Shown here: positions 3,973 to 8,621 of the stretch, piece by piece
Layout of the letters: each line of letters opens with the position of its first letter
Numbering within the stretch: the first letter of the stretch is position 1
Source: a bacterium
GTDB taxonomy: Bacteria; Patescibacteriota; CPR2; UBA1875; JAJYID01
Direction: 5' to 3'
Assembly (NCBI GenBank): GCA_021823605.1
Contig: JAKANV010000022.1
Span: 1-8,621, forward strand
DNA length: 8,621 nucleotides
The notes under the pieces: model-generated
Databases searched by the model: none
Seen by the model: only the letters and a program-made list of their open reading frames with translations
Told to the model about the DNA's origin: nothing
Made by a program: the position numbers and the translations under genes

Positions 3973-6519
3973 ATGCAGGATTTTAATCAAGATATAAATC
4001 TTTTTGGCAGATTTACTGGCAATGCCAAGCAGTGCCTTTTGAATGCTCAAAAAATTGCTCAAAAGAAACGACTTGATATAGATACTGATGATATTTTGGT
4101 AGGAATATATCTCGTTTCTGACTCCGTCGGTTCTAAACTTTTGAAAAGTGTTGGTTTTCAAGCTGCTATCACTGATTATCCGACTGAACAAGAAACCTTA
4201 ATGGCTGCAAGAGAAGGCACAAATATAGTAACTTTGACTGAGACCGCAAAGACCTCTCTCGAAGTAGCTATGGGGTTGGGTAAAACTTATGACTCTAACT
4301 ATATCGGTACCGAGCATATTTTAAGAGCTCTTCTAATGGGCAAGAAAACGAAAGCCTATCAGCTTTTGAAAGAAAAAGAGGTTCAAATAGTTTCTCTTAT
4401 TTCCGAGCTTGATAAATTCTTGCAAAGAGGCTCTGAAGGCAATATTTATGGCGAGGAATATCCCGAGGGTAATCCGATGGGAAATATTAACAGAGATTTC
4501 CGTCAAAGACCGGACACGGGAAGCGGAGCAAAAATATTCGAAGGTTATAGTGTGGATTTCACAGAAAAAGCGAAGAAGGGTGAGTTTGACCCGATAGTCG
4601 GACGGGATAAGGAAATATCCAGAGTCATTTCAATATTAAATCGAAGAACAAAGAACAATCCTGTCCTGATAGGCGAGCCTGGTGTTGGTAAAACCGCGCT
4701 TGTTGAAGGTTTGGCTCAGAGAATTGTAGCCGGGAAAGTTCCGGAACAGCTTGCCGGGAAAAAGATCTTGATGCTTGATATGGCAAATGTAATTGCCGGA
4801 ACTAAATATCGAGGAGAATTTGAAGAACGTCTAAAGAAAATTGTTGAGGCGCTGAAAGAAGACAAAGAAATTATCCTCTTTATTGACGAACTTCATACAA
4901 TTGTTGGTGCCGGTGCTGCAGAGGGCGCAATTGACGCTGCGAATATCTTGAAACCGACCCTCTCACGCGGCGAAATCCAAGTTATTGGGGCAACTACTTT
5001 TGACGATTATAGAAAATATATAGAAAAAGATGCTGCGCTTGAAAGGCGTTTTCAGCCGGTAACCTTGACCGAGCCGACTCAAGATGAAACTATCGCCATA
5101 TTAAAGGGTGTAAGACCTAACTTCGAGGAATACCATAAAGTAAAAATTACAGACGAATCTTTGGAAGCTGCCGTGAAAATGTCGAAAAGATATATTTCTG
5201 ACAGGTTTCTACCTGACAAAGCTATTGATTTAATAGATGAGGCAGCTAGTCTTTTGAAAATTAAAAAGGGGAAGAGCCCATCAAAAACATTGAAAGATTT
5301 GGAAAAGCAGCGAAAAGCAGTGGTTGTAAAAAAGGAAGAAGCGGTTATTGGTGGTAGATACATATTAGCGGCAGAGTACAAACAAAAAGAAGAGCTTCTC
5401 GAGGCAAAAATTAGAAATTTGAAAGAAATGACTAAAGGTTATCATGAGCCGGAAATCACAGCTGAGAGTATAGCTGAAGTTATCTCTATTTCTACCGGTG
5501 TGCCAGTGACTAGATTGATTAAAAAAGAAAGCGATAGTCTTCTGAATATGGAAAGAGATTTGAAAAAGAGAATTATCGGTCAAGATGAAGCGATAAATGA
5601 GATTTCCAGGGCTATTCGTCGTTCTAGGACGGGTATTTCAAATGAAAAAAGACCAATCGGGACATTTATATTTCTCGGTCCTACGGGTGTCGGTAAAACG
5701 GAGCTTGCAAAAGTTCTTGCCGGTGAGATGTTTAACTCGGAAGATATGCTTGTGAAGATTGATATGAGTGAGTTCATGGAGAAGCACAACGTGGCTCGAC
5801 TTGTAGGAGCCCCTGCCGGATATGTCGGTTTTGACGAAGGCGGACAGTTGACCGAAATTGTCAGAAGGAAACCATACTCTGTAATTCTTCTTGATGAAAT
5901 TGAAAAAGCCCATCCGGATGTCTTCAATATGTTCCTACAAATCCTTGAGGATGGATATTTGACTGATGCCAAGGGTGTAAAAGTCGATTTCAGAAATACT
6001 ATTATCATCATGACTTCAAACATCGGTGCAGATAAAATGTTTAAAACGGCCAAACTTGGGTTTAATGCCGAAAATGATACGGAGGAGAAAGAATTCGAAA
6101 CCTTGCACAAAAAGATTTCAGAGGAAGTGATGGAAAATGTGAAAACGAGATTTCGTCCAGAGTTCATTAATCGTGTCGACAAAATCATTGTTTTTAAAGC
6201 TTTATCGAAGGTTGATGTTAAAAAGATTGTGAATCTTCAGCTGAAAGAACTGCAAGATAGATTAGACGAAAAACACATTACTTTGAAAGTTTCCGAAAGC
6301 GCCAAGAAATTCTTGATGGAAAAAGGCTATGATGTCGAAAATGGCGCCAGACCGATGCGAAGAACTATCGAAAATTACATTGAGTCGCCACTTGCCGAGG
6401 GCATGCTCTCGGGCGAATTCAAAGAAGGCGACCTTATCTCCGTCATGAAGATGGGCGAAAACCTGCAGTTCTACGTTCTCCAAATAAAAGCAGACAAGAG
6501 AAAAGTTAATAGTAAATAG
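3973..6519 (+). CDS. clpC: ClpC-type AAA+ unfoldase, ATP-dependent Clp protease subunit
   Basis: This Hsp100 hexamer unfolds proteins and feeds them to ClpP. The 848 residues show two diverged Clp_N repeats (about 10-150), then a Gly-rich linker (about 153-185). The first AAA+ domain has Walker A GEPGVGKT (234-241), pore loop KYRG with Y279, Walker B D305-E306 and arginine-finger region R358-R359. A short ClpC-type middle domain (about 427-482) is coiled-coil-like, much shorter than that of ClpB. The second AAA+ domain has Walker A GPTGVGKT (569-576), pore loop GYVG (616-619), Walker B D641-E642, RFRPEFINR (726-734) and sensor-2 GAR (791-793). LGF at 695-697 occupies the place of the ClpP-binding (I/L/V)GF loop, so it should act as a protease partner rather than a disaggregase. 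The start ATG follows AAGGGGG with a short 4-nt spacer. The gene is probably co-transcribed with nusA. CtsR, McsA, McsB and ClpP are not in the window, and I see no CtsR or CIRCE operator. Confidence 0.96.
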   Translation: MQDFNQDINLFGRFTGNAKQCLLNAQKIAQKKRLDIDTDDILVGIYLVSDSVGSKLLKSVGFQAAITDYPTEQETLMAAREGTNIVTLTETAKTSLEVAMGLGKTYDSNYIGTEHILRALLMGKKTKAYQLLKEKEVQIVSLISELDKFLQRGSEGNIYGEEYPEGNPMGNINRDFRQRPDTGSGAKIFEGYSVDFTEKAKKGEFDPIVGRDKEISRVISILNRRTKNNPVLIGEPGVGKTALVEGLAQRIVAGKVPEQLAGKKILMLDMANVIAGTKYRGEFEERLKKIVEALKEDKEIILFIDELHTIVGAGAAEGAIDAANILKPTLSRGEIQVIGATTFDDYRKYIEKDAALERRFQPVTLTEPTQDETIAILKGVRPNFEEYHKVKITDESLEAAVKMSKRYISDRFLPDKAIDLIDEAASLLKIKKGKSPSKTLKDLEKQRKAVVVKKEEAVIGGRYILAAEYKQKEELLEAKIRNLKEMTKGYHEPEITAESIAEVISISTGVPVTRLIKKESDSLLNMERDLKKRIIGQDEAINEISRAIRRSRTGISNEKRPIGTFIFLGPTGVGKTELAKVLAGEMFNSEDMLVKIDMSEFMEKHNVARLVGAPAGYVGFDEGGQLTEIVRRKPYSVILLDEIEKAHPDVFNMFLQILEDGYLTDAKGVKVDFRNTIIIMTSNIGADKMFKTAKLGFNAENDTEEKEFETLHKKISEEVMENVKTRFRPEFINRVDKIIVFKALSKVDVKKIVNLQLKELQDRLDEKHITLKVSESAKKFLMEKGYDVENGARPMRRTIENYIESPLAEGMLSGEFKEGDLISVMKMGENLQFYVLQIKADKRKVNSK

Positions 6520-6549
6520 TTGATGCTGCCAGTTAGATTATGGTATAGT
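6520..6549 (+). promoter_or_regulatory. Candidate promoter of the SemiSWEET-radA group
   Basis: TTGATG (6520-6525, 4/6) lies 18 nt before TATAGT (6544-6549, 5/6). The predicted start is near 6556, giving a leader of about 30 nt that holds AGGAG (6575-6579). The -35 box begins just after the clpC stop. No terminator is visible after clpC, so read-through from the nusA promoter is also possible. Confidence 0.5.
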
Positions 6550-6585
6550 TGAGCTGTTTTAATATTGAAAAATTAGGAGTATTAA

Positions 6586-6858
6586 GTGGATATTTACCAA
6601 ACAGTTGCCATGGTTGCTGGAGCAATGATTATTTTTACTACGTTACCTCAACTTATTAAAATCTCAAAAACGAAGGAAGTTGACGATTTATCAATCGGCA
6701 TGTTTCTTATTCTAATAATAGCCGAGGCTTTATGGCTCTATTACGGATTTCATATAAAAGATTTGCCACTTATTCTAACAAATGGGCTTTCAATGATTGT
6801 AGTTGGCGCAAATATCGGCCTCATCTTAAAGTATCGGACAGCTCCAGCAAAAAATTAG
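6586..6858 (+). CDS. SemiSWEET/PQ-loop membrane protein, predicted sugar transporter
   Basis: This 90-residue protein has three predicted membrane helices (about 6-24, 36-55 and 60-82). They form a single triple-helix bundle, the unit of SemiSWEETs, which work as dimers moving sugars down a gradient across the inner membrane. The PQ motif is at P21-Q22 in TTLPQLIKISKTK, followed by a charged loop. W50 and N66 are 16 residues apart, the same spacing as the sugar-pocket Trp and Asn of characterised SemiSWEETs, and this supports the family call. The start is GTG at 6586, fixed by AGGAG (6575-6579) at 6-nt spacing. It lies between clpC and radA with a promoter of its own, and has no evident tie to their functions. 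The substrate cannot be read from the sequence. Confidence 0.88.
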   Translation: MDIYQTVAMVAGAMIIFTTLPQLIKISKTKEVDDLSIGMFLILIIAEALWLYYGFHIKDLPLILTNGLSMIVVGANIGLILKYRTAPAKN

Positions 6859-6889
6859 TTTTGTCTACTTGTTTTCAAGTTTTTGATTC

Positions 6890-6895
6890 TATATT
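6890..6895 (+). promoter_or_regulatory. Candidate -10 box for a leaderless radA mRNA
   Basis: TATATT matches TATAAT at 5 of 6 positions and ends 8 nt before the radA ATG, so a start at or near that codon is possible. There is no good -35 box: TTGTTT (6869-6874) is only 15 nt away. There is also no Shine-Dalgarno before 6904. Read-through from the upstream gene is the alternative. Confidence 0.3.
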
Positions 6896-6903
6896 CTTTT
6901 TAT

Positions 6904-8256
6904 ATGGCAAAAGTTAAGACACAGTTTATTTGCTCTAGCTGCGGCGCAATCAGCGAGCGCTGGCAGGGGAAATGTACTCAATGCGGTGAATGGAATACTC
7001 TGAGTGAAACCCAAGTTAGTGCACGCAAAAGTTCGGGCATCAAATTCTCATCATCAAAACCGGAACTCTTGAAAGATGCGGTCAGTGAAAATCCGAGCCG
7101 AATGGCAACTGGAATCAGCGAATTTGATAGGGTTGTTGGCGGAGGAGTGGTTCCAGGTTCACTTATTCTTCTTGGCGGAGATCCCGGAATAGGGAAATCT
7201 ACGCTCGTTATTCAGATTGCCTCACAAATCGCTAAGAATGAGAAAGTTCTTTATGTGAGCGGTGAAGAGTCAGTAAAACAAATCGGTTTGAGAGCCGGAA
7301 GACTTGGCATTGGTTCTGACAATTTATTTGTTCTCTCTGAAACTAATGTAGATGTTGTAGTTGAACAAATTAAATCTGATAAGCCATCCTTCGTTGTTAT
7401 CGACTCCATTCAAACCATGTATTCAGAGGATGTAATAAGCACATCAGGAAGCGTGGGGCAGGTTTCACTTTGTGCCCAGAAGCTAATGAATCTAGCAAAG
7501 AGCGAACACATTGCCATTGTCATCATCGGCCATGTCACAAAAGAGGGAAACATTGCTGGACCGCGCCTGCTCGAGCACTTGGTTGATGTTGTTTTATATT
7601 TGGAAGGCGATAAATACGGCGGTTTCCGTGTTCTTCGCGGGATTAAGAACAGATTCGGTTCGACAAATGAAACTGGAATCTTCGAGATGGGCAACTCAGG
7701 CATGGAGGCAGTTGATAATCCTTCGAAAATACTTCTTTCAGAGAGATTGGGCTCGGCGTCTGGAACAGCTGTATTTGCTACAATGGAAGGGACAAGGCCG
7801 TTACTCGTTGAAATCCAAGCCCTAACATCGATTACAAACTTCGGTTATCCGAAAAGAACTGCCAGCGGGATGGATTTAAACAGATTGAATCTTCTGATTG
7901 CAGTTCTGACAAAAAGAGCCGGTGTCAATCTGACGAATCAGGACGTATTTATAAATATTGTCGGAGGAATGGCCATTCGCGAACCAGCCATAGACTTGGC
8001 AGTAGCGCTTGCGATTACCTCTGCCTATAAAAATAAAGTTATCAAAAATAACATGGCAGTTTTTGGAGAAATAGGTCTTGCAGGAGAGGTAAGAAATGTG
8101 GATAATATAGGGGAACGGATAAAGGAAGTGGAAAAACTTGGGTTCAAATCAGTTTTGATGCCGAAGTCGAGTAAAGTTGAAATCTCGAAAAACAGCAAAA
8201 TTAAGCTGATAAAAGTATCAAATCTGAGAGAAGCCGTGGAAGCAGCACTTCAGTAG
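6904..8256 (+). CDS. radA: DNA repair protein RadA (Sms)
   Basis: RadA is a RecA-related ATPase that acts with RecA in recombinational repair, promoting branch migration of recombination intermediates. The 450 residues show the full layout. A four-cysteine zinc finger has C10-x2-C13 and C24-x2-C27. The RecA-like domain has Walker A GDPGIGKST (92-100, Lys98) and Walker B with D167. The RadA signature KNRFG is at 248-252. The C-terminal Lon-like domain (from about 285) contains the VGGMAIREPAIDLAVALA segment and GEIGLAGEVR; the Lon catalytic serine is not present, as usual for RadA. The ATG at 6904 gives the typical MAK-start of the family. A TTG 21 bp upstream would add seven hydrophobic residues without support. 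No Shine-Dalgarno is present. The next gene starts 34 nt after the stop and is probably co-transcribed. Confidence 0.96.
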   Translation: MAKVKTQFICSSCGAISERWQGKCTQCGEWNTLSETQVSARKSSGIKFSSSKPELLKDAVSENPSRMATGISEFDRVVGGGVVPGSLILLGGDPGIGKSTLVIQIASQIAKNEKVLYVSGEESVKQIGLRAGRLGIGSDNLFVLSETNVDVVVEQIKSDKPSFVVIDSIQTMYSEDVISTSGSVGQVSLCAQKLMNLAKSEHIAIVIIGHVTKEGNIAGPRLLEHLVDVVLYLEGDKYGGFRVLRGIKNRFGSTNETGIFEMGNSGMEAVDNPSKILLSERLGSASGTAVFATMEGTRPLLVEIQALTSITNFGYPKRTASGMDLNRLNLLIAVLTKRAGVNLTNQDVFINIVGGMAIREPAIDLAVALAITSAYKNKVIKNNMAVFGEIGLAGEVRNVDNIGERIKEVEKLGFKSVLMPKSSKVEISKNSKIKLIKVSNLREAVEAALQ

Positions 8257-8290
8257 CATCTTACAAAGATTAAAAAACGAAGGATAAAAA

Positions 8291-8621
8291 ATGACAACCA
8301 ATACAATCTTGCTTTTGGTTCTCGTGGCCTTGGTTTTTGGAGGAATTTTTGCTACAAAACTTTTCCTAAAGTTACCGGCAAAAAGATTCTATATTGGTAT
8401 ACCAGCAATTATTATTGGACTTATTATAGGGGCTTTAATGTCCCTACCTCTCCAAAAACTACCCGGCGACTTTGCTGTTTGGATTCCAGTCACAGTAAGC
8501 GCAGTATGTGTTTTTGCAAGTCTCTACATATTCTATGCAAAAACAGAAGGCATCGAGAAGTTTTTCGCCGACTTGTTCAAAATGGTAAAAATACCGAAGC
8601 TTGAAGATGCAGGCAAAGGCA
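8291..8621 (+). CDS. N-terminal part of membrane protein, likely YacL-type PIN/TRAM protein (partial)
   Basis: The frame is open from ATG 8291 to the window edge, 110 residues, cut at its 3' side. AGGA (8281-8284) at 6-nt spacing supports the start. Three membrane helices are predicted at about 5-21, 35-55 and 62-83. A hydrophilic amphipathic stretch (84-110) then begins a cytoplasmic part. The short helices with Gly-rich turns, the LPLQKLPGDFAVWIP loop and the place directly after radA resemble the membrane region of YacL-like proteins, which continue into a PIN ribonuclease domain and a TRAM RNA-binding domain. Neither of those domains lies inside the window, so this is inference from topology and from gene order (clpC-radA-disA-yacL in Firmicutes). 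An unrelated small membrane protein is the alternative. Confidence 0.6.
   Translation, partial: MTTNTILLLVLVALVFGGIFATKLFLKLPAKRFYIGIPAIIIGLIIGALMSLPLQKLPGDFAVWIPVTVSAVCVFASLYIFYAKTEGIEKFFADLFKMVKIPKLEDAGKG

Noticed and set aside
5580..6188. 202-codon open frame on the minus strand inside clpC, and similar antisense frames at 2601-2912, 5079-5381 and 7410-7703
   Set aside because: They lie fully opposite well-conserved genes and carry no recognisable domain; they are shadows of codon use on the + strand.
6883..6903. TTG at 6883 as the radA start
   Set aside because: It adds seven hydrophobic residues unlike the family; ATG 6904 gives the usual MAK-start before the zinc finger.
1..8621. tRNA, rRNA, insertion sequences, phage genes or integrases
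   Set aside because: No cloverleaf, rRNA-like stretch, transposase or integrase motif was seen on either strand.

Overview
This window looks like ordinary chromosomal core from a small-genome bacterium. The best guess is Candidate Phyla Radiation (Patescibacteria), perhaps a Parcubacteria-type lineage. The reasons are moderately low G+C, short intergenic gaps, compact versions of universal genes, long acidic tails on RNA-binding proteins, a split of conserved gene clusters, and a mixture of Shine-Dalgarno-led and apparently leaderless starts. The phylum is an inference; no rRNA is present to prove it. All eight protein genes lie on the + strand. The standard code fits, because every gene reads through intact with no in-frame TGA.

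Layout. Bases 1-228 hold two stem-loops (41-70, 76-134) and then a strong sigma70-type promoter (157-185) with a hairpin at the expected transcript 5' end. rplS (ribosomal protein L19, 229-942) follows and ends in a clear intrinsic terminator (969-989). Bases 990-1306 are non-coding and hold a palindrome of the ATTCCC-N8-GGGAAT type plus a cluster of alternating inverted 8-12 bp elements. rnhB (RNase HII, 1307-1909) overlaps yraN (UPF0102 nuclease-fold protein, 1902-2264) by 8 bp. A second strong promoter (2266-2293) starts a leader of about 180 nt in front of nusA (2481-3953), and clpC (3973-6519) follows 19 nt later. A weaker promoter precedes a 90-residue SemiSWEET/PQ-loop protein (6586-6858), then radA (6904-8256), then the 5' part of a membrane protein (8291 to the window edge) that resembles the membrane region of YacL-type PIN/TRAM proteins.

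How the genes fit together. L19, RNase HII and NusA belong to information processing: ribosome, removal of RNA from DNA, transcription elongation and termination. ClpC, RadA and the YacL-like protein recall the Firmicutes order clpC-radA-disA-yacL, here with disA absent and a small predicted sugar-transport protein in its vicinity. nusA lacks its usual neighbours rimP, ylxR and infB and is instead linked to clpC.

I found no new defence, mobile or biosynthetic system. The items most worth a second look are the very acidic tails on L19 and NusA, the matching hairpins placed at two transcription starts, the apparently leaderless rnhB and radA, the inverted-element cluster at 1056-1223, and the modified clpC-radA-yacL neighbourhood.
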